Positions 1 to 7,673 of a stretch of DNA of 33,596 nt are shown piece by piece (position 1 is the stretch's first letter; the number at the start of each line of letters is the position of its first letter). Location of the stretch: NCBI GenBank assembly GCA_022841795.1, contig JALHQU010000052.1:1-33596 (forward strand), in the 5' to 3' direction. The notes beneath the pieces were generated by a model. That model was not told where the DNA came from. It did no database searches and was given only the letters and a program-made list of their open reading frames with translations. The DNA is from Fimbriiglobus sp. Its GTDB lineage: Bacteria; Planctomycetota; Planctomycetia; Gemmatales; Gemmataceae. The position numbers and the translations under genes were made by a program.

Positions 1-35
1 CAACGGGGAGCGCGACCCGAACGCGCTCCCCGTTG
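1..35. repeat. Inverted repeat (hairpin)
   Basis: The arms CAACGGGGAGCGCG and CGCGCTCCCCGTTG pair perfectly over 14 bp around a 7-base loop. It could be a terminator for a gene left of the window, but no T-rich tail follows. Confidence 0.7.
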
Positions 36-227
36 GGTCGCGGCTACCAGAAAAAACAAAGCGGCCGGCCGCACCTACCGTGTGCGACCGACCGCCGGTG
101 TATCACGCGGGTCGCGGCCTCTTCCGTTCCAGCCCCGTGGTTCCAGCACAGGACTCGGCGACCCGAGCGATGGGAGAGGAAAAGCAACGCCCGTGCCGGG
201 GCCGAAAATCGCTGCGTGACACCTCGT

Positions 228-359
228 CACCTCTCCCCGCTGGGGAGAGGTCGGCTCGAACGAAGTGAGAGCCGGGTGAGGGGCTTCCGCCAGAAAATCC
301 AGCCCCTCACCCGCCGGTCGCTCCGCTCCCCGACGACCTCTCCCCAGCGGGGAGAGGTG
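228..359. repeat. Compound inverted repeat with nested hairpins
   Basis: The outer arms, 228-253 and 334-359, are near-perfect reverse complements, and each is itself a small hairpin built on CTCTCCCC and GGGGAGAG. Inside lie GGGTGAGGGGCTT and its complement AGCCCCTCACCC. A related CTCTCCC/GGGAGAGGGG plus GGTGAGGGG unit sits inside the glycerate kinase gene at about 1509-1550, so this is a dispersed element and not a single terminator. Confidence 0.75.
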
Positions 360-445
360 TTGATGACCGGCACTTTCTTCCGGCCGGGCTGTGCTGCCCT
401 GCAACTCTTACAACCGGCGGCGTGCAAGAAAGCGGCGTTGATTTT

Positions 446-1771
446 TTACCGCACCAGGATCACCCGCACGTCGGCCACGTTCGTACCTGTCGGCCCGGTG
501 CGGATCAGCCCGCCGATGGCGTCGAAGAACGGGTAGGCGTCGTGGCGGGCCAGGTGGTCTGGCACGGACTGCCCGGCGGTGGTAGCCTTCGCCCACGTTT
601 CGCCGTCCGCCACGGCCCCGGCCGCGTCGGTCGGCCCGTCCTCGCCGTCGGTGCCGCCGCTCAGCACGGCCGCGTCCCGCATTCCGTCCGCGCCCAGCCG
701 CTCCAGCATCGCCAGCACGAACTCCTGGTTCCGCCCGCCTTTGCCGGGATTATCGCCGAGCGTCACCGTTGTTTCCCCGCCGATGAGGATGCACGCGGGC
801 GGCGGTATCGGTTCGCCCCGCTCGCGGATGTTGCGGACGATGCCGGCCACTGCCGCCGCGACGTACCGGGTTTCGCCTTCCACGAACGGCCCGAGATCCA
901 GCACCCGATACCGCAACTGCTCGGCCGTGCGGCGGGCGGCGGCGAGGGCGACGGCGTTGGTGCCGATGACCACGTTCCGCACGTTCGCCGGCAGCGCCTT
1001 CGGCGTGTCGGGGATCAGGCCGTCGCACCCCTTCTGAATGTGGGCGGTCACGTCCGGCGGGCACTTCGCCCACAGGGCGAACCGTTCGAGGACGGCTTTG
1101 GCGTCGGCGAAGGTGGTCGGGTCCGGGGCAGTGGGACCGGAGGCGATCACGTCGAGCGGGTCGCCGACCACGTCCGAGATGATGAGCGAAATCAGTTGCC
1201 GGCCGCGGAACGCCTCGGCCAGCCGCCCGCCCTTCACCCGCGACAGGTGCTTGCGGACGCAGTTCATCTCGTGGATGGTCGCCCCGCAGCCGGTGAGCAG
1301 CTTCGTGACGGTCAATTTCGAGTCGAGCGACACGCCGTCGGCGGGGCAGGGGAGCAGCGCCGACCCGCCGCCGGAGATCAGGCAGATGGCGGTGTCATCT
1401 GGTCCGGCCGACGCGAGCAGGCGGAGCATCTCCTCCGCACCGGCGACCCCGGCGGGGGTGGGGAAGTTGGACGCCGCCGGCCGCGCAGGGTGCAGGCGGA
1501 TTTTGCTGGTCCCCCTCTCCCCCGGCGGGAGAGGGGTTAGGGGTGAGGGGGCGGGCACATTCATCCACCCCACAAGCCCACCCACGGCCGTGGGTGGGCT
1601 TAGCACATCCTCCACCCCCGCCGCCATCTCCGCCCCGGCTTTGCCGCAGCCGACCACGATTACCCGGCCCGACAAGTCCAGCGCCCTCACTGCTTCGGCC
1701 ACCAGCAGGCGGGGCATGACGGCATCGACCGCCGCCTTCCAGATCGTCAGCGCGTCGTCCCGGAGGCTCAC
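446..1771 (-). CDS. Glycerate kinase (DUF4147/MOFRL family)
   Basis: The 441-residue product matches the GckA/TtuD-type glycerate 2-kinase family, which phosphorylates D-glycerate using ATP. Visible family features are the N-terminal VVGCGKAGAEMA segment, the glycine-rich LISGGGSALL, the LISDVVGDPLDVIASGPT block, and the C-terminal MOFRL part with ILIGGETTVTL, GGRNQEF and SGGTDGEDGPTDAAGA. The GTG start at 1771 overlaps the stop of the upstream ThuA-like gene in a GTGA, so translation is probably coupled. Residues about 56-89 have no place in the family: they are encoded by a perfect palindrome (about 1575-1600) and a CTCTCCC-type repeat (about 1509-1550) read through in frame. Substrate stereochemistry and whether the insert is tolerated are inferred. 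Confidence 0.88.
   Translation of the reverse strand: MSLRDDALTIWKAAVDAVMPRLLVAEAVRALDLSGRVIVVGCGKAGAEMAAGVEDVLSPPTAVGGLVGWMNVPAPSPLTPLPPGERGTSKIRLHPARPAASNFPTPAGVAGAEEMLRLLASAGPDDTAICLISGGGSALLPCPADGVSLDSKLTVTKLLTGCGATIHEMNCVRKHLSRVKGGRLAEAFRGRQLISLIISDVVGDPLDVIASGPTAPDPTTFADAKAVLERFALWAKCPPDVTAHIQKGCDGLIPDTPKALPANVRNVVIGTNAVALAAARRTAEQLRYRVLDLGPFVEGETRYVAAAVAGIVRNIRERGEPIPPPACILIGGETTVTLGDNPGKGGRNQEFVLAMLERLGADGMRDAAVLSGGTDGEDGPTDAAGAVADGETWAKATTAGQSVPDHLARHDAYPFFDAIGGLIRTGPTGTNVADVRVILVR
1509..1602. repeat. Two palindromic elements inside the glycerate kinase gene
   Basis: A perfect palindrome, AGCCCACCCACGG followed by its complement CCGTGGGTGGGCT, lies next to a CCCTCTCCC/GGGAGAGGGG hairpin with a GGTGAGGGG extension. 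Both are embedded in the coding sequence and keep its frame, adding residues such as LSPPTAVGGL and PLTPLPPGERG. The second element resembles the repeat at 228-359. Confidence 0.7.
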
Positions 1772-2667
1772 TTCTTCACCGGCTTCGGGTCCAGGTTCGC
1801 GGCGATGTCCTCGTCGCTCACGCTGGACGCCACCCCGTCCTTCGGCACGTCCACCTTGCAGATCCATAGGAGCGCGTTCAGCACCACCTTGCGGAAGTTG
1901 TCGTCCTTCCAGTTCTTGTGGTGGTGCCCGCCGGTGAACCCGCACCCGCGGCCGCCGTCCGCCCGCTCCGTCACCCACATCATGTGTTCCGGGTTCCCCT
2001 TCGCCTCCTGGATGTGCTTGTACGGCCCCTTCGGGTACACATACGGCCCGTTCCGCACCTGATCGCTCGGCACCGCCGTCAGGATCGGCGTGACGCCGTC
2101 CATCTTGTCGCGGAACCGCATGTTGAAGTACCACTCGTCGCGGACGCTGAACGGCTTCACCCCGTTGCACACCGGGTGCTTCGGGAACTCCTTGTACTCG
2201 GGCGACCACATCGGGTTGCACGAGAACTCGTGCTCGTAGCACCCGCCGATCCACTCGCGGAACTCCTTCGCCCCGATGTCCTTCGGCACCTCCACGCCGA
2301 AGTGGGCGCACATCAGCCCGACGCCCTTCTTCATCAGCCCGCCGATCCGCTCCAGGTTCTTCCCCTTCAACAGCGGGTGCCCAGCTCCGCCGTCGGCGTA
2401 GCACAGAATGCCGGCCGCGTCGTCGAGGATGGTGTCATCCTTCGGGTAGCCGTTGTTGACGACCACGACGTTCAGTTCCTTCACCCCGGCGAGGCACTTC
2501 GCCAGCAGCTTGACACCGGCGTTGAACTCGTGGTCGCCGGGGCCGTGGCTCTGCGACCCGCCGATGAGGACGAGCTTCTTCGGTTTCTCGTCCGCGGCTC
2601 GGGCCACGGTAGGAAGAGCGACGGCCGCGGCGGACGCGGCCAGGAATTCGCGGCGGGAGAGGGACAT
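1768..2667 (-). CDS. Tat-exported ThuA-like domain protein
   Basis: The product is 299 residues. It begins with a twin-arginine signal (SRREFLAASAAAVALP, residues 4-19) ending near ARAADE, so it should be folded in the cytoplasm and exported by Tat. The mature part looks like the ThuA/class I amidotransferase-like fold found in many planctomycetes: KLVLIGGSQSHGPGDHEFNAG, then VVVVNNGYP, GILCYADGGAGHPLL, LMCAHFGVEVP and FTGGHHHKNW. Its biochemical role is not established; the name comes from trehalose-utilisation loci, and ThuA-like domains are also found with sugar-related enzymes. It precedes and overlaps the glycerate kinase by four bases, so the two are probably co-transcribed. The ATG at 2667 is followed directly by the RR signal, which supports this start. 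Confidence 0.85.
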   Translation of the reverse strand: MSLSRREFLAASAAAVALPTVARAADEKPKKLVLIGGSQSHGPGDHEFNAGVKLLAKCLAGVKELNVVVVNNGYPKDDTILDDAAGILCYADGGAGHPLLKGKNLERIGGLMKKGVGLMCAHFGVEVPKDIGAKEFREWIGGCYEHEFSCNPMWSPEYKEFPKHPVCNGVKPFSVRDEWYFNMRFRDKMDGVTPILTAVPSDQVRNGPYVYPKGPYKHIQEAKGNPEHMMWVTERADGGRGCGFTGGHHHKNWKDDNFRKVVLNALLWICKVDVPKDGVASSVSDEDIAANLDPKPVKK

Positions 2668-2717
2668 GGGGAACCTCTTGGTAGGTGCCGCGAGACGAGC
2701 GGCACGGTCTTACTCGT

Positions 2718-2830
2718 TACTCGTTCCCATGCTCCGCGTGGGAACGCACGGGTCCGACGCTCCGCGTCGGTGATTTACGGCGACGCAGAGCGTCGCGGTC
2801 TTGCGTTCCCACGCGGAGCATGGGAACGAG
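2718..2830. repeat. Long inverted repeat between ThuA gene and trpE
   Basis: Arms at about 2721-2747 and 2801-2827 carry CGTTCCCATGCTCCGCGTGG and its reverse complement; the loop holds two smaller palindromes built on GACGCTCCGCGTC-like sequence. The element lies just downstream of trpE (stop 2834) and upstream of the ThuA gene on the same strand. It may act as the trpE terminator, but the nested structure looks like a small dispersed element. Confidence 0.8.
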
Positions 2831-2833
2831 GAG

Positions 2834-4348
2834 TTACTTGAGCTGCGTCTCGGCCACTTCCAGTGCTCGCATCAGGCCCATCGCCTTGTTCACCGTCTCC
2901 TGGTACTCGGCGTGCGGGTCGCTGTCGGCCACCACCCCGCACCCGGCCTGGATGGACGCGGTGCCGTCCTGGATGACCATCGTGCGGAGGGCGATGCAGG
3001 TGTCCATGTTCCCGCCGAAGTCGATGTACCCGACCGCCCCGCCGTAAGGTCCCCGCCGGTGCGGTTCGAGTTCGTCGATGATCTCCATCGCCCGCACCTT
3101 CGGTGCCCCGCTCAGGGTGCCGGCCGGCAGCGCGCTCCGCAACGCGTCGAACGCCGTCAGCCCCGGCTTCAGCTTCCCCGTCACGGTGCTGCTGATGTGC
3201 ATGACGTGGCTGTACCGCTCCACCACCATCAGGTCGGCCAGCTTCACCGACCCGAGTTCGCACACCTTGCCCACGTCGTTCCGCCCCAGGTCCACCAGCA
3301 TGATGTGCTCGGCCCGCTCCTTCGGGTCGGCGAGCAGCTCGGCGGCCAGCCGCGTGTCGTCCTCCGGCGTCGCCCCGCGGCGGCGGGTGCCGGCCAGCGG
3401 GCGGACGGTCATCTCCCCGTTCTCCACCCGGCACATGATCTCCGGCGACGCCCCCACCAGGGTGGTGTCCCCGGCGTCCACGAAGAACATGAACGGCGAC
3501 GGGTTGATGACCCGCAGCGCCCGGTAGATGTCGAACGGGTCGGCGGTGGTGCGGGTCTGGTACCGCTGGCTGGGCACGAACTGGAACACGTCGCCGGCGC
3601 GGATGTACTCGATCCCGCGGGCGATCATCGCGTTCCAGGTGTCGGGGGTGAAGTTGCTTGAGTATCGGGTGTCGGGTGTCGGGTAGCGGGTGTTGAGGTC
3701 GATGTCTTGCAGCGACGGCTCGGCGGTCGGGGTGTTCAACCGGCTCACGAGTTCATCGATGCGAGCACAGGCCCGGTGGTATTCATCGTCGATACCCGAT
3801 GCCCCAGACCCGATACCCGTCACGTGGGCGAGAACCACCGCCAGCACCGTCTTGTTGATGTGGTCGAAGATGACCATGCGGTCGTAGAAGCCGAAGCACA
3901 GGTCGGGGATGTGGCGGTCGTCCGGCGGGGCGTTCGGCAGCCGCTCCACGTACCGCACGGCGTCGTAGCTGGCGAACCCGACCGCCCCGCCGCAGAACCG
4001 CGGCAGCCCCGGCAGGTGCGGGGCGATGTACGCCGCGATCCGCTGTTCGAGCAGCTTGAGCGGGTCGGGGTGGGTGGACTCGGTCGGCGGGTTCGCCCCG
4101 ACCTGTTCGCGGACAGTGGTGCCGGACGCCTCGAACCGACGGAACGGGCCGGCCCCGAGGAAGCTGTACCGCCCGACCCGCTCGCCGCCGACCACGCTCT
4201 CGAACAGGAACGCCCACCCGCCGGCCCGCAGCTTGCGGAACGCGGACACCGGGGTGAGGGTGTCGGCGGCCAGGGTGCGGAACACCGGCACCACGGTGTG
4301 CGTGGCGGCCAGGGTGGCGAACTCGTCGGACGACGGGCGGTAGCGCAT
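2834..4348 (-). CDS. trpE: Anthranilate synthase component I
   Basis: This 504-residue protein converts chorismate, with ammonia supplied by the glutamine amidotransferase TrpG, to anthranilate, the first step of tryptophan synthesis. The N-terminal domain has WAFLFESVVGGERVGRYSF, the region of the tryptophan feedback site (LLES in many homologues, here LFES). The chorismate-binding half shows AGDVFQFVPSQR, PLAGTRRRG, ERAEHIMLVDLGRNDVGKV and the LPAGTLSGAPKVRAMEIIDELE block, all diagnostic. The linker, residues about 180-232, is longer than usual and is partly encoded by GATACCCG/ACACCCG-type repetitive DNA. No trpG is next to it. The start ATG at 4348 lies 48 bases from the divergent peptidase gene, so the two share a short promoter region. 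The closest alternative, PabB, is less likely given the AGDVFQ and PLAGTRRRG context. Confidence 0.95.
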   Translation of the reverse strand: MRYRPSSDEFATLAATHTVVPVFRTLAADTLTPVSAFRKLRAGGWAFLFESVVGGERVGRYSFLGAGPFRRFEASGTTVREQVGANPPTESTHPDPLKLLEQRIAAYIAPHLPGLPRFCGGAVGFASYDAVRYVERLPNAPPDDRHIPDLCFGFYDRMVIFDHINKTVLAVVLAHVTGIGSGASGIDDEYHRACARIDELVSRLNTPTAEPSLQDIDLNTRYPTPDTRYSSNFTPDTWNAMIARGIEYIRAGDVFQFVPSQRYQTRTTADPFDIYRALRVINPSPFMFFVDAGDTTLVGASPEIMCRVENGEMTVRPLAGTRRRGATPEDDTRLAAELLADPKERAEHIMLVDLGRNDVGKVCELGSVKLADLMVVERYSHVMHISSTVTGKLKPGLTAFDALRSALPAGTLSGAPKVRAMEIIDELEPHRRGPYGGAVGYIDFGGNMDTCIALRTMVIQDGTASIQAGCGVVADSDPHAEYQETVNKAMGLMRALEVAETQLK

Positions 4349-4396
4349 GGGGTTGGTCTATCGGCGGTGGTACAATGCGGCACCCGGAGAGACCCC

Positions 4397-5281
4397 ATGC
4401 GCGTCGTTCGATCCGAGAACCGCCGGCCGAAGAAGGCCGACGCCGATGTCGCCGCGGTGCTGCGGGGCGTTTCGCCGGACCGACTTCGCCAGTTCGTCGA
4501 GATGATCTCGTTCCCGCGGCACGCCGTCGCCGATCGGCGGGCGAACGTCGCGGCCCGTGATCTGCTGGTGCAGCAGCTCCGCGAGTTCGGGTACGCCCCG
4601 CGGCTCCAGGGGGTATTCGACAACATCGTCGCCACGACTGACGGGGCGGGCCCGTTCGTGCTACTCGGGGCGCACTACGACTCGGTGCCCGGCACCCCCG
4701 GTGCGGACGACAACGGCAGCGCCGTCGCCGTCGTGCTGGAGTGCGCCCGGCTGGTGCGGGAACACTGCCTCGGCCCGGTGATGGTGGCGTTCTTCAACCG
4801 CGAGGAGGACGGGCTGCTCGGCAGCCGCGAGTTCGTGGCCGGGTTGAAAGGAGAGGTGAACGAAGCGCACATCTTCGAGATGGTCGGCTACTGCGACCGC
4901 ACGCCCGGCTCGCAGCGGATGCCGCCGGGGTTGCCCGGCGTGGTCGCGCCGGATGTCGGCGACTTCCTGGCACTGCTCAGCAACCGGCACTCGAACCCAG
5001 TGGCCGAGAAACTGGTGTCGCTGTCGGCCACCTATGTGCCGCAACCGGCCGTGTTCGCGCTGAAGGTCTTCATGGGCGTCGAGAAGTATTTCGGGCACCT
5101 GCTGCGGAGCGACCACGCCCCGTTCTGGCAGGCCGGCATCCCGGCGGTGATGTGGACCGACACGTCCGAGTTCCGCAACCCGCACTACCATCAGCCGACC
5201 GACACGCCGGACACGCTGGACTACGAGTTCATGGCCGGCGTCACGCGGCTGGCTCTGGCGCGGGTGGCGACCCACTCGTAG
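4397..5281 (+). CDS. M28-family zinc aminopeptidase-like protein
   Basis: The 294-residue product shows the metal ligands of the M28 family in order: H93 and D95 in GAHYDSVPGT, D104 in GADDNGSA, the E136/E137 pair in NREEDGLLGS, and the C-terminal histidine of NPHYHQPTDTPDTLD (about 263-265). Members remove N-terminal residues using two zinc ions; some relatives are glutaminyl cyclases, so the substrate is open. I see no signal peptide, so it is probably cytoplasmic. ATG 4397 is chosen because similarity begins soon after it and the longer frame upstream lies over trpE. It is transcribed divergently from trpE, and a strong hairpin covers its stop codon. Confidence 0.85.
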   Translation: MRVVRSENRRPKKADADVAAVLRGVSPDRLRQFVEMISFPRHAVADRRANVAARDLLVQQLREFGYAPRLQGVFDNIVATTDGAGPFVLLGAHYDSVPGTPGADDNGSAVAVVLECARLVREHCLGPVMVAFFNREEDGLLGSREFVAGLKGEVNEAHIFEMVGYCDRTPGSQRMPPGLPGVVAPDVGDFLALLSNRHSNPVAEKLVSLSATYVPQPAVFALKVFMGVEKYFGHLLRSDHAPFWQAGIPAVMWTDTSEFRNPHYHQPTDTPDTLDYEFMAGVTRLALARVATHS

Positions 5282-5335
5282 GGTGGGCACCGCCCACCGC
5301 GCCTGAAAAACGCGGTGGGCGGTGCCCACCCTACG
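5277..5335. terminator. Perfect 25-bp hairpin, likely bidirectional terminator
   Basis: The arms 5277-5301 and 5311-5335 (GTAGGGTGGGCACCGCCCACC and complement) are exact and enclose a 9-base loop. The hairpin overlaps the stop of the M28 peptidase and lies 20 bases from the stop of the convergent sigma-factor gene. It has no clear T tract, so terminator function is inferred from position. Confidence 0.7.
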
Positions 5336-5354
5336 AAGTCTTCCCCGAACGGGT

Positions 5355-6998
5355 TCACTCCTTATCCCCACGGCCGACTGTACGCGCCGCCGGGGTGTCC
5401 AGCTTCTCGATCATCGCCTTCACCTCCTTGCTCGTCGCCCCGCGGCCGGCCCGGAAGATGACGCTGTTCGTGCGGTCGTCGGCGGACACGGAGAACGCCG
5501 GCGTGGAGAGGCTGCCCAGCACCGTATTGTGCGTCGGGTCGTCCACGAACAGCTCCCGCAGCGTCTTCGCCAGCTCCGTCGCCTTCGCGTGCTTGAGCGG
5601 CACCGTCTCGAACCCGCTCGGCAGCTTTGCCGCCGGCTTCGGATCGCCGCCCGCCGCCGGGTCGCGGGTCGTCGTCTTCGGCGGCAGATCACCCGGCGGT
5701 AGGGCCGGCAGCGTGTTCCCACCGGCGGGGGCCGGGGTTGTGGAGGTCGGGTCGTTGCTGCTCGGGACGAGCGGGTTGTTGCCGGGCAGAGCCGGGAGCG
5801 TGTCGGCCGATCCGTACCGGGGTGACGGGGTCGGGTATGTGGCCGTCGGGATGGTGCTGGTGGCCCCGCCCTTCGGCCGCTTGAACACCAGTTGCTGTTT
5901 GGCCGGGTCGGCGACGGAAATCGTTCCGACGTACTCCCACCCCTGTTTCTCCTGCTCCTGGAACAGACTCCTCAGCGACTCGGGCGAAGCCGGGGTGTTC
6001 ACCACCAGGTGTTCGAACCGCTGGATGCTCGAAGCCGGAGTTCGGCTGGCGCTCCGCGGCGCCGGCGTTGCGGTCGGGTCCGAGTCCGCCCCCGGCGGGA
6101 GTTCAGGCTCCGATCGCGTGGTGTCGGCCGTGGGTGGCTTCGGGGCCGACGCCGGCGGGGGCTTACTCGGCCGCTGCGCGTCCGCCGTCGGCAGCCCGCC
6201 GATCGCCACCAGCAGCCCGCCGGCCATCATCAGTGAACCGACCGTCCACTTCATCTTCGTCATCATCCCCTCCGTCGCCCCGCGGGCGAGTTCGAGTACC
6301 GTGGGAGACAGCCCGGACACGGCGTCCGGGCCGATCGTGTGCATCGCCATCGCCTGATCCGCCAGGGCCGCCGGCAGCCCTGCCCCGCCGACCGCGCCGG
6401 CCACCGCCAGCGGGGTCAGCCCGCGGGCGGTCAGGTTCTTCAACAGTTGCTGCCGCGCTCGGGTGAGCCGGCCGGACAGGGTGCCGAGCTTCCACCCGAG
6501 CAGGGCCGCCGCGTCCGGCTGCCGCACCCCTTGCAGCTCGCACAGCACGAATGCTGTCCGCAGCGCCGCCGGCAGGCGTTCCACTTCCTCGTGAACCGCC
6601 GCATGCAGGTCGGCCCACTGCGGCTCCGCGCCGGCGGCTTCCGGTTTGGCCGACGCCCGTTCGCGTTGCTTGCGGCGGATCGCCCCGCGGCGGAGTTGCA
6701 GGCACGCCCGCACCGCCACCCCGTGCAGCCACCCGCCGAGCGAGTTCACCCGCCCGAGTTGGGCCGCCGACCGCACCACCGCCAGGAACACCGCCTGGAA
6801 GGCGTCCTCGGCGTCGGCCGGGTTGGGCAGCATCCGCCGGCACACCGCCCACACCATCGGCCCGTGCCGGTGGATGAGCACGGCGAAGGCGGCGTCGTCC
6901 CGCGCGGCCCCGCACCGGTGGAGCAGGTCCGCGTCGGTCGGGCCGTCGGTCAGTGCCTCCGCCTTGCGGAGGATCGTGCTCAGCAGCCGGTTGGTCAT
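5355..6998 (-). CDS. ECF-type sigma factor fused to membrane segment and extracytoplasmic domains
   Basis: The 547-residue product starts as an ECF sigma factor. Sigma region 2 spans about residues 35-105 (GPMVWAVCRRMLPNPADAED, FQAVFLAVVRSA, GGWLHGVAVRACL), and region 4 about 140-195 (LPAALRTAFVLCELQGV, LGTLSGRLTRARQQL). A hydrophobic segment (WTVGSLMMAGGLLVAIGGL, about 250-270) follows, then a Pro/Ser/Thr-rich linker. Next is a DUF4177-like stretch (FEHLVVN, GWEYVGTISV, LVFKRP), another Pro-rich linker, and a C-terminal domain resembling secretin N/NolW repeats (VPLKHAKATELAKTLRELF, DRTNSVIFRA, VKAMIEKLD). The architecture suggests a sigma factor tethered to the membrane that reads an outside signal without a separate anti-sigma factor; this is inference. 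ATG 6998 is preceded by GAGGAGG. An in-frame GTG at 7010 is possible. Confidence 0.85.
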   Translation of the reverse strand: MTNRLLSTILRKAEALTDGPTDADLLHRCGAARDDAAFAVLIHRHGPMVWAVCRRMLPNPADAEDAFQAVFLAVVRSAAQLGRVNSLGGWLHGVAVRACLQLRRGAIRRKQRERASAKPEAAGAEPQWADLHAAVHEEVERLPAALRTAFVLCELQGVRQPDAAALLGWKLGTLSGRLTRARQQLLKNLTARGLTPLAVAGAVGGAGLPAALADQAMAMHTIGPDAVSGLSPTVLELARGATEGMMTKMKWTVGSLMMAGGLLVAIGGLPTADAQRPSKPPPASAPKPPTADTTRSEPELPPGADSDPTATPAPRSASRTPASSIQRFEHLVVNTPASPESLRSLFQEQEKQGWEYVGTISVADPAKQQLVFKRPKGGATSTIPTATYPTPSPRYGSADTLPALPGNNPLVPSSNDPTSTTPAPAGGNTLPALPPGDLPPKTTTRDPAAGGDPKPAAKLPSGFETVPLKHAKATELAKTLRELFVDDPTHNTVLGSLSTPAFSVSADDRTNSVIFRAGRGATSKEVKAMIEKLDTPAARTVGRGDKE

Positions 6999-7068
6999 CC
7001 GCCTCCTCACCGGGATGTTCCCGTGCCATGCCGGTTCCTACAAGGCGAAAAAAAATCCGCCACCGCGG

Positions 7069-7098
7069 TTGACCCGTCGGAACTGGTAACGGTACACT
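7069..7098 (+). promoter_or_regulatory. Putative sigma-70 promoter
   Basis: TTGACC at 7069-7074 and TACACT at 7093-7098 are separated by 18 bases and lie 38 bases before the ATG at 7136. This is a good match to the housekeeping consensus in a GC-rich gap between divergent genes. It would drive the small ORF, thiS and thiG. No thi-box (TPP riboswitch) sequence was found here. Confidence 0.4.
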
Positions 7099-7135
7099 AG
7101 TTCACAGTGTTGAAAATTTCACATTCAGGTGCGCC

Positions 7136-7669
7136 ATGTCTACCACCCCCGCCGACCCGCTCCGCACCGCCGCCGAGCGGACCGCCCTGCTCGCCCTGGA
7201 AACGCTCGCCGACCAGATGAAGTCCGGCGACAACGCCCGCGCGCTGAAGGCCGCCACCGAAGCCCTGCGGATGTGCAACGCCCTGTTCCGGCACGGCAAA
7301 CTGCCGGACGATCCGGCGTGTGCGGACCCGCCCGCCGCCGGTATCCTGACAGAACTGTCGCCCGCCGAGCCGACGCATGCCGCAGATTACGGTGAACTCC
7401 GAACCCCGCCGGTTCCCGGACCCGCTCAGCGTGGCGGACCTGCTGGCGGCGCTGGGCCGCGACCCGAAGAAGCTGGCGGTGGAGGTGAACGAGGCGGTGG
7501 TGCCCCGCACCGACCACCCGTCCTTCCCGCTGCGGGACGGGGACCGGGTGGAGATCGTCACCCTGGTCGGCGGGGGGTGATCTCGGCCGGCACGCTGAAG
7601 GCGAACACCCTCACCTCGTTCCTCGGCCCGAACAAGACTCCGTCGGGGCTTTCCCGACCCACCGGATAG
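7136..7669 (+). CDS. Hypothetical protein overlapping thiS
   Basis: The first 80 residues look protein-like and helical ([37 protein letters not shown]) and follow a plausible promoter. From about 7377 the same frame runs out of phase over the whole of thiS and becomes Gly/Pro/Arg-rich, ending at 7669 just before thiG. Either the gene really overlaps thiS, or the true product is shorter and the frame was extended by an indel or lost stop. I do not recognise the family. Confidence 0.45.
   Translation: MSTTPADPLRTAAERTALLALETLADQMKSGDNARALKAATEALRMCNALFRHGKLPDDPACADPPAAGILTELSPAEPTHAADYGELRTPPVPGPAQRGGPAGGAGPRPEEAGGGGERGGGAPHRPPVLPAAGRGPGGDRHPGRRGVISAGTLKANTLTSFLGPNKTPSGLSRPTG
7377..7580 (+). 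CDS. thiS: Sulfur carrier protein ThiS
   Basis: The 67-residue product has the ThiS ubiquitin-like pattern: a short strand [13 protein letters not shown], the helix [20 protein letters not shown], the [12 protein letters not shown] strand, and the C-terminal Gly-Gly that is adenylated and thiocarboxylated to deliver sulfur for thiazole formation. It lies 93 bases before thiG, its partner, so the pair is probably co-transcribed. It is read out of phase with the hypothetical ORF that begins at 7136. The thiF-type activating enzyme is not in the window. Confidence 0.92.
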   Translation: MPQITVNSEPRRFPDPLSVADLLAALGRDPKKLAVEVNEAVVPRTDHPSFPLRDGDRVEIVTLVGGG

Positions 7670-7673
7670 ACCG

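Larger units (their letters stand above)
1..445. other. Repeat-rich region without a supported gene
   Basis: The open frames here are short, overlap on both strands and resemble no protein family. What can be seen are two inverted repeats, at 1-35 and 228-359, annotated separately, and low-complexity GC-rich sequence between them. The next gene on the right, a glycerate kinase, ends at 446 reading toward this region, so the repeats lie on its downstream side. A gene running in from the left cannot be excluded, but no coding sequence is recognisable. Confidence 0.6.

Noticed and set aside
7010-7136. TPP riboswitch before thiS/thiG
   Set aside because: No CTGAGA or matching thi-box core was found in the leader; only a promoter-like pair is visible.
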